This document shows positions 43,205 to 50,607 of a DNA stretch of 64,000 nt, in pieces. This stretch comes from Candidatus Altimarinota bacterium (GTDB lineage: Bacteria > Patescibacteriota > Gracilibacteria > UBA4473). A program made the translations under genes and the position numbers. How positions within the stretch are numbered: position 1 is the first letter of the stretch; each line of letters opens with the position of its first letter. Under the pieces are notes generated by a model. That model was not told where the DNA came from. It made no database searches and worked only from the letters and a program-made list of their open reading frames with translations. The DNA is taken from positions 1 to 64,000 of the forward strand of contig JAIPGI010000006.1 of assembly GCA_021736215.1 (NCBI GenBank), given 5' to 3'.

Positions 43205-43450
43205 CGTTCAAAACCAACTTACTCGTATGATACATGCCTTTGTCCATACCAGTCAAACTTGTTTCGTACAAAAAGAGTCCCGTCAGGTAGCACGGGTCTG
43301 CCTCAGGCAGAAAGCAAAAGATTACCAGAGCAAGGCTATGAGAGGTTTTTCGGTCACTAGTCATGACCTGAAAAACCGGCAGGAAGTTCCACTCGATATT
43401 CTTGAGTTCTGAAGCTTCCATCGCCGGTTTTTCGTTATGTAAATGAATAG
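43172..43450 (-). ncRNA. Candidate structured RNA (minus strand) ending in a terminator
   Basis: On the minus strand a TATACT box (43454-43449) is followed by a long hairpin (GAAAAACCGGC at 43433-43423 with GCCGGTTTTTC at 43380-43370, with GGAAG/CTTCC inside). Then come GGTTTTTC...GAAAAACC, the hairpins CTGCCTGAGGCAG and CCCGT...ACGGG, and finally a perfect terminator. The first two hairpins share 43370-43377 and exclude each other. There is no coding gene at its end, so it may be a stand-alone RNA of about 270 nt. The family is unknown. Confidence 0.5.
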
Positions 43451-43505
43451 TATAGAGTATATCGTATATCGTATACTGTATTCAGTATTCAGTATTCAGT
43501 ATTTA
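43449..43505. repeat. TATTCAG-type heptanucleotide repeat
   Basis: GTATATC-type units pass into three exact TATTCAG copies. It lies between the YlxR stop and the candidate minus-strand RNA. Confidence 0.7.
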
Positions 43506-43507
43506 CC

Positions 43508-43640
43508 TTTTTGTTATTTCTTCTCTATTCTCTCTTCTCTCTTCTCTGACATCGCTTCTCGGATCTCTGTTCTCTGTTCTTTGCTCTCTCTTCTCTGATC
43601 CCTGATCTTTGATATCTGATATCTGATCTCTAATTCTCGT
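43508..43640. repeat. TCTCTTC/GATATCT-type heptanucleotide repeat in ylxR 3' end
   Basis: Degenerate 7-bp units (TCTCTTC, TGATCTT, TGATATC) form the 3' part of ylxR and encode its K/R/E-rich tail. The block resembles those at 13985 and 46681. Confidence 0.8.
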
Positions 43641-43852
43641 ATTTCAAAATCTTTTACCTTCAAAAAATGACTTATTTTTCCCTTTATTTTTGGAAGTTTC
43701 TCAAGTGCTTCTAAAGATTTAGAAACATATCCGCCACGACCAAAAGCAGGTTTCTTTTCATCAAAATGCAGTTTTCCTTCGCAAATAATAAAGCGGAACA
43801 ATTCCGATTGTTCCTTTTTTTCTCCAGTAACAAAACATGTACGGATGGGCAT
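43514..43852 (-). CDS. ylxR: YlxR family (DUF448) RNA-binding-like protein with repeat-encoded tail
   Basis: The 112-residue product begins MPIRTCFVTGEKKEQSELFRFIICEGKL and contains FGRGGYVSKSLEALEKL, the YlxR pattern (RTC, LLRF, GRGaY). The usual protein has about 90 residues and ends soon after. Here the last 45 residues (EIRELEIRYQISKIRDQRRESKEQRTEIREAMSEKREERIEKK) are charged repeats encoded by heptanucleotide DNA. YlxR is usually next to nusA and infB and linked to rnpB regulation, but here it follows rpsA. I start at 43852 on family grounds. Confidence 0.88.
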   Translation of the reverse strand: MPIRTCFVTGEKKEQSELFRFIICEGKLHFDEKKPAFGRGGYVSKSLEALEKLPKIKGKISHFLKVKDFEIRELEIRYQISKIRDQRRESKEQRTEIREAMSEKREERIEKK

Positions 43853-43868
43853 GGGAAAGAATTGCAAA

Positions 43869-43896
43869 GAAGGCGAGGTCACCTGACCTCGCCTTC
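43869..43896. terminator. Perfect palindrome between rpsA and ylxR, probable terminator
   Basis: GAAGGCGAGGTCA and TGACCTCGCCTTC form a 13-bp stem with a two-base loop. The T-run after it on the minus strand is short, so termination may be partial. Confidence 0.55.
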
Positions 43897-43909
43897 TCGG
43901 ACAAAATAT

Positions 43910-44965
43910 TTAAGCTTTTTTTAATTCCAATCGATGTGAATCATAATTAATAGATTCAACGGTTCCTTTGATTGCCTCCCCTTCTTTCACCTTGAGTTCA
44001 GTATAATCAGTAACTCCAAAATCCTCGAGGCTAAAAAGTCCTTGAACATCTGGTTCTATCTCAATAAATACACCTTGAGCATTCCATCTCAGGACTTTTC
44101 CCGTCACTTTTTTTCCCTCTTTGTATCCAGAAACCTTTTCTTTCCATGGATCATCTGTCAAACGTTTGATTGAAAACGATAATTTATCTCCATCGATACC
44201 GATAACCACCACTTCAACCTTATCTCCAAGCTCGTAATGCTTGGAAGGATCTGAAACATGTCCCCAATCCATTTCTGACAAATGCACCAATCCTTCAATC
44301 CCACTATATGCCACAAAGATACCATATTTCAAAACTCCCGATACTTCTCCTTTGATGACATCTCCTACCTGAAGCTTCTTTAGGGTTTGTTTGGTTTGGT
44401 CTTCGTGTGCCGCTTTTTCGGAAATAATAACTTTTCCATTTTCACGATCCACATTGATAACCCGAACCGCGAACTCCTTGCTAATGTGCTCCTGAAGTTT
44501 TCGTAAAATTTGTGCGGTATCTGCACCATCAACACGTGGATAATTAAGCGGTGTAAGTTGTGAAACTGGCAAAAATGCTCGGAGGCCTTTGTAGGTGGCC
44601 ATAAGTCCCCCCTTATTGGCTTCAGAGATTTTCACTTTGACAATACGTCCCTCCTGCATGACAGCAGACAATTCTGCCCATACCATATCTTGGGATGCAC
44701 GACGAAGCGAAAGCACTACTAACCCTTGGTCATTTTCAGGATCCAATACCACTGCTTCCAAATTTGTTCCTTCTTCAATCTCACCTTCAGAATAAAAGCC
44801 TGTCGCTTCTTTCTTCGTGATAATTCCCGTTAATCCTCCATCCAATTCCAAAAGAATTCGAGAAGGAGTAACGTCCAAAACCGTACCTTTGAGAGTATCT
44901 CCAGCACGAAAAGTAATAACACCCGCATCGCGAGCAATGAGGTCTTGCATAGTTTGATCAACCAT
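43910..44965 (-). CDS. rpsA: 30S ribosomal protein S1 homologue (four S1 domains)
   Basis: The 351-residue protein has four S1/OB domains: GDTLKGTVLDVTPSRILLELDGGLTGII (about 20), GRIVKVKISEANKGGLMATYKGLRAFLPVSQL (about 105), GDVIKGEVSGVLKYGIFVAYSGIEGLVHLSEM (about 200, the best match) and GKKVTGKVLRWNAQGVFIEIEPDVQGLFSLED (about 285). Four-domain forms are common in Gram-positive-like lineages; E. coli S1 has six. It helps mRNA binding on the 30S subunit, which may matter where leaders are short. Confidence 0.93.
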   Translation of the reverse strand: MVDQTMQDLIARDAGVITFRAGDTLKGTVLDVTPSRILLELDGGLTGIITKKEATGFYSEGEIEEGTNLEAVVLDPENDQGLVVLSLRRASQDMVWAELSAVMQEGRIVKVKISEANKGGLMATYKGLRAFLPVSQLTPLNYPRVDGADTAQILRKLQEHISKEFAVRVINVDRENGKVIISEKAAHEDQTKQTLKKLQVGDVIKGEVSGVLKYGIFVAYSGIEGLVHLSEMDWGHVSDPSKHYELGDKVEVVVIGIDGDKLSFSIKRLTDDPWKEKVSGYKEGKKVTGKVLRWNAQGVFIEIEPDVQGLFSLEDFGVTDYTELKVKEGEAIKGTVESINYDSHRLELKKA

Positions 44966-45229
44966 TACGATTTGTCCGACGCGAAATTATTAAGTTTTTT
45001 ACAGCCTTTTTCTCCTTTTCTCTCGTCGCGTCGACATTTCGAAATCGAGGAGTAAAAGCAGGCGGATTCTAGACAAGAATTTAGGATTGTCAATTGCCAA
45101 TTGTCAATTGGAAATAGAAAATAACAGATTCCTTTGACAAACCCTTTTGATTTTGCCAAAAAGAGAATAAACAAACCCCCACAAATTTTTATTTAAAATT
45201 GTTTCTTGTTTATTTAATCGTTTATTGAT

Positions 45230-46618
45230 ATGGCTGACTCTCAAGATTTCAAAAGTGTTCGTTTTCCAAACATAGATATTTCTAAGAGACTCCCTCCCAC
45301 GGCTCCTGAAGCTGAAAGATCAGTACTAGGATGCCTTCTTTTGGATAAGGAAGCCATTCTTAAAATTGCCGACTTCATAGATCCAAATGATTTTTACCAT
45401 GATCATCATCGCTTTATCTACCAGGCTATTCTGGATCTTTTTCATCGATCAGAACCCATTGATCTCGTAACCGTTTCTACCAAATTACAATCTCAAAAGC
45501 ACCTAGAAATAATAGGAGGCCCTGAGTACTTAGCAGAACTTCAAAACGAAGTTCCTGTCTCCACTCATGTTTTCCAATATGCTCAAATCGTAAAACACCG
45601 TGCGACACTTCGGAAACTTATCAGTGCTGGGAACGAAATCACTGCTCTTGGATATGAAAGCGAAAGAAGTGTAGAAGAACTACTTGATGACGCTGAAAAA
45701 CGAGTTTTTTCCATCTCCCAAACATTTCTCAAAAATCGATTTATTCCAATTAAAGATATTTTAAATGCCAGCTATGAACGATTTTCTGAAATCCATGAAA
45801 ACCCCGAATTGGCAAACAAAAATAGGATTTCCACAAATTTTGTTGATTTAGACAATCGTCTCAATGGAGGATTTAATCCTTCTGACCTTATTATCATTGC
45901 TGCTCGTCCCTCCATGGGAAAAACTGCTTTTGCCCTTGTCATCGCAATGAAAGCCGCTATCGACCAAAAAAAGAAGGTGGGGATTATTTCTCTCGAAATG
46001 TCCAAAGAGCAGCTCGTTGAACGTATGTTCTGCTCGCTGCTTGAAGTTGATTCTTGGAAACTGCACAAGGGAAAACTTGATGATCGAGATTTTGAACGCA
46101 TGGGTCCAGTTATGGATCAATTATCAACTGCTCCAATATTTATTGATGATGCTATGGGGAATTCTATTGCCGAACTCCGATCCAAAGCTCGCCGACTTCA
46201 AATGGAAAACGGATTAGATATGTTAATGGTTGATTATTTGCAGTTAATGAGTGGAAAAAATCCCCTCAACCGCGTACAAGAAATTTCAGAAATCTCACGA
46301 AGTCTCAAAGAATTAGCACGCGAATTGCATATACCAATTATTGCCATCTCTCAACTTTCGCGAAGTGTGGAAGGAAGACCAGACAAGCGTCCCGTTCTCT
46401 CTGATTTACGGGATTCGGGATCTATTGAACAGGATGCTGATATAGTAATGATGCTCTATCGAGACGACTATTACAACGAAGATTCTGAGGTAAAAAACGA
46501 ACTCGAGATAAATGTTATTAAACATCGAAATGGAGGAATTGGACGCGTTAACTTATTTTTCGACAGGACAAAAATGAAGTTTACTCGTTTGGAAAAACAT
46601 CAACAAGCTGGGTTCTAG
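45230..46618 (+). CDS. dnaB: Replicative DNA helicase DnaB
   Basis: The hexameric helicase opens the replication fork. The 462-residue product has the N-terminal DnaB domain (PPTAPEAERSVLGCLLLD) and the RecA-like C-terminal domain with Walker A ARPSMGKTAFAL, VGIISLEMSKEQLVERM, Walker B LDMLMVDYLQLM and the DnaB box LRDSGSIEQDADIVMMLYRDDYY. Its length is normal and no intein is seen. It has a free-standing position, with about 260 bp of non-coding DNA upstream. Confidence 0.97.
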   Translation: MADSQDFKSVRFPNIDISKRLPPTAPEAERSVLGCLLLDKEAILKIADFIDPNDFYHDHHRFIYQAILDLFHRSEPIDLVTVSTKLQSQKHLEIIGGPEYLAELQNEVPVSTHVFQYAQIVKHRATLRKLISAGNEITALGYESERSVEELLDDAEKRVFSISQTFLKNRFIPIKDILNASYERFSEIHENPELANKNRISTNFVDLDNRLNGGFNPSDLIIIAARPSMGKTAFALVIAMKAAIDQKKKVGIISLEMSKEQLVERMFCSLLEVDSWKLHKGKLDDRDFERMGPVMDQLSTAPIFIDDAMGNSIAELRSKARRLQMENGLDMLMVDYLQLMSGKNPLNRVQEISEISRSLKELARELHIPIIAISQLSRSVEGRPDKRPVLSDLRDSGSIEQDADIVMMLYRDDYYNEDSEVKNELEINVIKHRNGGIGRVNLFFDRTKMKFTRLEKHQQAGF

Positions 46619-46680
46619 AAAAAACCAGTCCACAAGATTACAAGTTCACAAGCAACACCTTTTGTGAACACAAAATTTGT

Positions 46681-46738
46681 TCATTCTCTCTTCTCTCTTC
46701 TCTGAATATCTGATCTCTGATCTTTGATATCTGATTAT
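46681..46738. repeat. TCTCTTC/GATCTTT-type heptanucleotide repeat
   Basis: This block lies between dnaB and the convergent lipoprotein gene and reaches the lipoprotein stop codon. It matches the blocks in the epimerase and ylxR genes in unit and order. Confidence 0.75.
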
Positions 46739-47148
46739 TGGCAGTTTCCTTTGGAAACCATACCATCTTCTCCGTACAAAGGGCCAACTCGTTTTACCGC
46801 AAAAACTCCTGTATTTGTGTTCAGAAGATAGGTTTCAATATATCCCGCCTCCTTGTTCCTATACCGAAGCCCCAAAAGCCCCATGTCGTCATAAAGTTTT
46901 TGTAACGGGAAAAACTCTTTTTGTGCTGACCAAAGAATTTGGGGAGCTTCTGTTTGAAGATTTACAAAATTTATCTGAGTGCCAACAATATCATTTCCTG
47001 TCGAGGTAAGAAATGTACAAGTGATATTTGGAGAAACAGAAAAAGCCTGTTCACCTTTGATAACCGCTAGATCATCAACTGGCTTTTTTCCACAACCCGA
47101 TATAAAAAAGGTCAATCCGAACACCAAAAGCAAAGTGTATTTTTTCAT
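46735..47148 (-). CDS. Hypothetical lipoprotein
   Basis: Starting at ATG 47148, MKKYTLLLVFGLTFFISGCGKKPVDD gives a clear type II signal with lipobox ISGC. The mature part of about 120 residues is beta-rich (FSVSPNITCTFLTSTGNDIVGTQINFVNLQTEAPQILWS) with a Cys in the first strand and one at the C-terminus (SKGNCQ), perhaps a disulfide. No family is recognised. It is transcribed towards dnaB and divergent from the thioredoxin-like lipoprotein gene. Confidence 0.8.
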   Translation of the reverse strand: MKKYTLLLVFGLTFFISGCGKKPVDDLAVIKGEQAFSVSPNITCTFLTSTGNDIVGTQINFVNLQTEAPQILWSAQKEFFPLQKLYDDMGLLGLRYRNKEAGYIETYLLNTNTGVFAVKRVGPLYGEDGMVSKGNCQ

Positions 47149-47287
47149 TTTTTTTATTGTGGTATGAACTAATGAAAGAGGCAAATTTTTTTCATTTTGT
47201 AGTTCTTACTACAACATAAAATTTGACGCATAAAAGAAACTTCCATACAGTTCGCTTTGACAGTTTTTTTAATCCCACAAAATCTGT

Positions 47288-48265
47288 ATGAAAAAACATT
47301 TTCTTATCGGTTTCGTTTTAGCAAGTACCGTTCTTTTGAGTGGTTGTGAAAATATGCCTCTATCAACACTCCCTCTTCCTGAAGCGCAAAAGAAAATTGA
47401 AGAATTTATTAATGCCAATCTTCTTTCTGGTGGTGCCAAAGTAACCATTAAAGAGTTCAAAGAGGAAGGTGATCTTTTCAAAATAATTGCTGACCCAGGA
47501 AATGGACAAAGTATTACTTCTTATTTAACTCGTGATGCAAAATTATTTTTCCCTCAGGCAATCGATATCGATGGGTTTGCCGACCAGAAGAAAGCTCAAT
47601 TAGAGGCCCAGGCTGCACAACAAGCTGCTCAATTATCAGATATTGTAAAAAAGGAAAAATCAGAAGTTGAACTGTTTGTCATGAGTCATTGCCCATTTGG
47701 AACACAAATCGAAAAAGGATTTTTGCCGGTACTCAATACATTAGGGGATAAAATCGATTTCCAATTAAAATTTGTAAATTATGCCATGCACGACAAAAAA
47801 GAGTTGGATGAAGAAATGTCTCAATACTGCATACAAAAAAACTTCCCCGAAAAGCTCGTTTCTTACTTAGGGTGTTTCCTCAAGGAAGGGAAAGGTGCTG
47901 AATGTATCGATGAAGTAAATTTGGATAAAGAAGCTATTGATTCTTGTGTAGCCTCTACAGATGAAGAATACGGAATCACCAAGAGCTATGAAGAAAAGAC
48001 CAATTGGAAAGGAAACTTTCCTCCGTTTGCTATTTATGAAAAAGAAAATCAAACTTATGGCGTACAAGGATCTCCGACATTGGTAATCAACGGAAAACAG
48101 GTTCAAACTGGACGAGATTCTCAGAGTTTGCTCAAAGCCGTCTGTGCTGGATTCGAAGAAGCTCCTGAAGAGTGTAAGACCGAACTTCCAACAGATAATC
48201 CTTCTTCAGGATTTGGATTTGGAACAAGCGGAAGTGATACTGCTGCCGCAGAATGCGGAAGCTAG
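47288..48265 (+). CDS. Lipoprotein with thioredoxin-like (DsbA/GILT-like) domain
   Basis: MKKHFLIGFVLASTVLLSGC is a type II signal (lipobox LSGC), so the 325-residue protein is lipid-anchored. An N-terminal domain of about 90 residues (EAQKKIEEFINANLLSGGAKVTIKEFKEEGDLFKIIADPGNG) is followed by a thioredoxin fold with ELFVMSHCPFGTQIEKGFLPVL and the cis-proline loop QGSPTLVINGKQV. The active site is CPFG, with only one cysteine in the CxxC position. Many other cysteines (about nine) occur in the C-terminal half. It may be an isomerase-like or disulfide-linked surface protein. Confidence 0.85.
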   Translation: MKKHFLIGFVLASTVLLSGCENMPLSTLPLPEAQKKIEEFINANLLSGGAKVTIKEFKEEGDLFKIIADPGNGQSITSYLTRDAKLFFPQAIDIDGFADQKKAQLEAQAAQQAAQLSDIVKKEKSEVELFVMSHCPFGTQIEKGFLPVLNTLGDKIDFQLKFVNYAMHDKKELDEEMSQYCIQKNFPEKLVSYLGCFLKEGKGAECIDEVNLDKEAIDSCVASTDEEYGITKSYEEKTNWKGNFPPFAIYEKENQTYGVQGSPTLVINGKQVQTGRDSQSLLKAVCAGFEEAPEECKTELPTDNPSSGFGFGTSGSDTAAAECGS

Positions 48266-48290
48266 CTCCAACTTTCTACTTTAAGATCTA

Positions 48291-48322
48291 ACAAAACCCT
48301 ACTTAATGGTGGGGTTTTTTAA
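48291..48322. terminator. Rho-independent terminator between convergent genes
   Basis: AAAACCCTAC, TTAAT loop, GTGGGGTTTTTT. It ends the thioredoxin-like gene and overlaps the last bases of the SprT-like gene on the other strand. Confidence 0.85.
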
Positions 48323-48780
48323 TTCTTAATAAATCGGAGAGAAAATTTTGGAGAATATTTTCCGGAATTAAATCGTTGGCAACAATCACCACAAGCGACA
48401 CGGAAACGTTTTTTGGCGACCTGATATTCCTTTTGGCAATGATCACATCGAACAGTATATTTTCGTTTGGGCAGAACGACCTCCTTTGATTGAAAGCATC
48501 TCTTCGGACAGGCGCCTATCTCAAAAGACTTCTCTTTCCAGATCTTCCCATGCCCACATGTTTTTCCAACTAGAGCATGTGCAATTTCATGAAGGATAGT
48601 ATCACGCACCTTAGATTCAGTATTAAGTTCGGTCAAAATGCGAGATATACTGATAATTTTTTTTGTATAATTACAATATCCAAAACGGTATTTTGCTCTG
48701 TCAAAACGGAATTCCCAGTCCAAAAGTCCATGTGTTCGCAATAACTCTTGCGCGATGTTTTGGGCGATCAAAATATCCAT
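48319..48780 (-). CDS. SprT-like zinc metalloprotease-type protein
   Basis: The 153-residue protein has the SprT fold: an HExxH metal site at RDTILHEIAHALVG with a later His in CGHGKIWK, and a C-terminal zinc ribbon (VRCDHCQKEY...VACGDC). The family includes DNA-protein crosslink proteases and YpaA-like proteins, but the bacterial role is not settled. It is last in a minus-strand group starting at the TPM gene, 3 bp from the small membrane protein gene. Confidence 0.88.
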   Translation of the reverse strand: MDILIAQNIAQELLRTHGLLDWEFRFDRAKYRFGYCNYTKKIISISRILTELNTESKVRDTILHEIAHALVGKTCGHGKIWKEKSFEIGACPKRCFQSKEVVLPKRKYTVRCDHCQKEYQVAKKRFRVACGDCCQRFNSGKYSPKFSLRFIKN

Positions 48781-48783
48781 ACT

Positions 48784-49098
48784 CTACTGTTTGATGATTT
48801 TTACAAGTCCCGACAAAAGAATAACCAGAAGCGTCATGGGAAAAAGGAAAAGCGTCATCAGAAGAGAAAACCAAAACGGAACAAAATACGCCTTTTGGGA
48901 GTAAAGAGTTTGTAGTAGGTACTCGAAACTCCGAGAGAATAAATTGGTATAAAGTCCTATCAGAAAAAGAAACAAAAGCAAAAACCAAAAGAAAAGACCA
49001 ACAATAAACAGAATTGCGCTTACGAATACATTCCCTTGAGATTGGAATTCCGGAAATTTAGGTCTTCGAATAACTTGCGTATGTGAAGAAAAAAACAT
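48784..49098 (-). CDS. Small hypothetical membrane protein
   Basis: The 104-residue protein has two hydrophobic helices (NVFVSAILFIVGLFFWFLLLFLFLIGLY and FWFSLLMTLFLFPMTLLVILLSGLV). The order of helices and its short loop do not match a family that I know. It lies between SIMPL and SprT-like genes with gaps of 8 and 3 bp, so it is probably cotranscribed. Confidence 0.7.
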   Translation of the reverse strand: MFFSSHTQVIRRPKFPEFQSQGNVFVSAILFIVGLFFWFLLLFLFLIGLYTNLFSRSFEYLLQTLYSQKAYFVPFWFSLLMTLFLFPMTLLVILLSGLVKIIKQ

Positions 49099-49106
49099 TT
49101 AGCAAT

Positions 49107-49886
49107 TTATTTGAGAGTAAATGCAGCTCGAACAACGCTCACGATTTTCTTTTCAAGAGTAGATGTATCATACCGTCCATAATCTTCGAAGTCTGTAGAA
49201 TTAGGAGCGGTAATCTGAAATACTCCAACACTCGCCGACTGAAGATATCCCACAGAAGATCCCGTACTTTCCGCAATTCTTTGTGCGCGATCTTTGGCAT
49301 TTTTAGTTGCCTGTTCTAACATTTCCAATTTAAGATCATCCAATTTGCTGTAATAGTATTCAAGTGATTTGGTAGTCATAAAAATATCTTCAAACAAAAA
49401 ATGTTCTGACGCGCTTTTGGCCAAAGCGGTAACATCCTGAACCTTATCGGACTCTACCATAATTTGCTGACTAAACGTATATCCAGTAATATTTCCCTCG
49501 GTACACTTCTGTCCGTCTGGTCCCCATATAATATTATTTGAGTTATTACAGTTTTCTGAAATCTGAACAGGAGCAATCGTCACCTGTGAAGCCTCAACTC
49601 CCTTTTCTGAAAAAAATTCTTGAACTACCTCTGCATTCTTGCGGAGTTGTTCACTCGCTTTTGCAAGTTCTTCCGTACCAGTTGTCAAAGACAACGTGCT
49701 GGACCACTTCACAGTATCTGAGGTAATGAGCTTTTCTGCAGAACCAACGACTGAAACTGTATTATTGAGGGCTTTTACTCGGTAAAAAGAATAAGCAATC
49801 ACACTCGCGGTAAGAATGAGCGATGCGCCCAAAATCCAAGCCATGACCGCAAGCGGAGAGTTGAAAATATTTTCTTTTGTTCCCAT
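49107..49886 (-). CDS. SIMPL (DUF541) domain protein, second copy
   Basis: The 259-residue protein has an N-terminal membrane helix (AVMAWILGASLILTASVIAYSF) and a SIMPL domain (NTVSVVGSAEKLITSDTVKWSSTLSLTTGTEELAKASEQL). A Cys pair (SENCNN and GQKCTEG) in the middle may form a disulfide loop. It is distantly related to the SIMPL protein at 31448. It is upstream of the small membrane protein and 90 bp downstream of lemA. Confidence 0.87.
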   Translation of the reverse strand: MGTKENIFNSPLAVMAWILGASLILTASVIAYSFYRVKALNNTVSVVGSAEKLITSDTVKWSSTLSLTTGTEELAKASEQLRKNAEVVQEFFSEKGVEASQVTIAPVQISENCNNSNNIIWGPDGQKCTEGNITGYTFSQQIMVESDKVQDVTALAKSASEHFLFEDIFMTTKSLEYYYSKLDDLKLEMLEQATKNAKDRAQRIAESTGSSVGYLQSASVGVFQITAPNSTDFEDYGRYDTSTLEKKIVSVVRAAFTLK

Positions 49887-49973
49887 TTTTTTGAAATATT
49901 ATGTAGAGCAGTAATACCGAAATGTAGAAAAATATCAATCTATTTTTATTGAACAAATAATGTGTTCAATAAA

Positions 49974-50558
49974 TTAGAACTGTACCTGTGGAACAGTTTC
50001 TGCTCCTTCAGTCATTTGAAATAACTCTGCGGTCGTAAACCCAAAAAATCCAGCAAAGAGATTATTCGGGAATTGCCGAACATAGATATTGTAGTCTTTG
50101 ACTGTGTCATTGTAACGCATTCGTTCGGTAGCAATTCTATTTTCGGTTCCCTCAAGCTGCGTTTGCAATCCCAAAAAATTTTGATTGGCTTTGAGATCTG
50201 GATAGTTTTCTACCACAACCATTAATCGACTCAAAGCAGAACTCAAACCCGCTTGAGCGGACTGGAATTCAGCAAATTGTTCTGCGTTATGAACATCTAC
50301 ATTCATCTGTCCAACTTTAGCGCGAGCTTCGGTAATAGCTTGAAATGTCGATTGTTCGTGTGTGGCATATCCTTTGACTGTTTCGACAAGGTTAGGAATC
50401 AGATCGTATCGTCGTTGATATTGGTTTTCTACTTGTCCCCAAGCAGCCTGGACTGATTCATCTTTGACAATGAAGTTATTGTATTTGCCTTTGACGAGAG
50501 AATAACCTCCCAAAACAAGGGCAACAACGAGAATGAGAATAACGGTGGTTTTTTTCAT
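49974..50558 (-). CDS. lemA: LemA family protein
   Basis: The 194-residue protein has one N-terminal helix (VILILVVALVLGGYSLV) and the LemA four-helix bundle (ESVQAAWGQVENQYQRRYDLIPNLVETVKGYATHEQSTFQAITEARAKVG, a very conserved stretch). The C-terminus ends QFPNNLFAGFFGFTTAELFQMTEGAETVPQVQF, also typical. LemA proteins pair with TPM-domain proteins, as here, and are membrane-anchored with unknown exact function. Confidence 0.94.
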   Translation of the reverse strand: MKKTTVILILVVALVLGGYSLVKGKYNNFIVKDESVQAAWGQVENQYQRRYDLIPNLVETVKGYATHEQSTFQAITEARAKVGQMNVDVHNAEQFAEFQSAQAGLSSALSRLMVVVENYPDLKANQNFLGLQTQLEGTENRIATERMRYNDTVKDYNIYVRQFPNNLFAGFFGFTTAELFQMTEGAETVPQVQF

Positions 50559-50607
50559 AGCAAAAAAGATAAAGAAGACCGCTCAATCATAACGAAAAAA
50601 AAACTTT

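Larger units (their letters stand above)
42544..43513. other. 970-bp gene-free region with strong secondary structure
   Basis: No credible gene is found; the open frame at 43050-43412 (plus) and its minus shadow have no family features. The first 180 bp hold common GC-rich palindromes (CTCCTCCCC/GGGAGGAG; CCTGCCTACCGG with CCGGTAGGCAGG at 42632-42673). From about 42760 there is a promoter-like sequence followed by hairpins. 43172-43450 holds a likely minus-strand structured RNA. 43449-43505 is a TATTCAG-type repeat. Confidence 0.75.

Noticed and set aside
43050-43421. Open frames on both strands (120 and 87 residues) in the gap between ruvB and ylxR
   Set aside because: No family features, odd composition, and they cover hairpins and a perfect terminator, so structured RNA is a better reading.
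43344-43433. Plus-strand transcription attenuator
   Set aside because: The competing hairpins exist, but no plus-strand gene follows for 1.8 kb; the minus-strand reading with its terminator fits better.
42780-43440. RNase P RNA, tmRNA or SRP RNA
   Set aside because: I looked for the conserved boxes (GAGGAAAGTC and ACAGAA for RNase P, GGAUUCGAC and a tRNA-like 3' end for tmRNA, GGAAGCAG for SRP) on both strands and did not find them.
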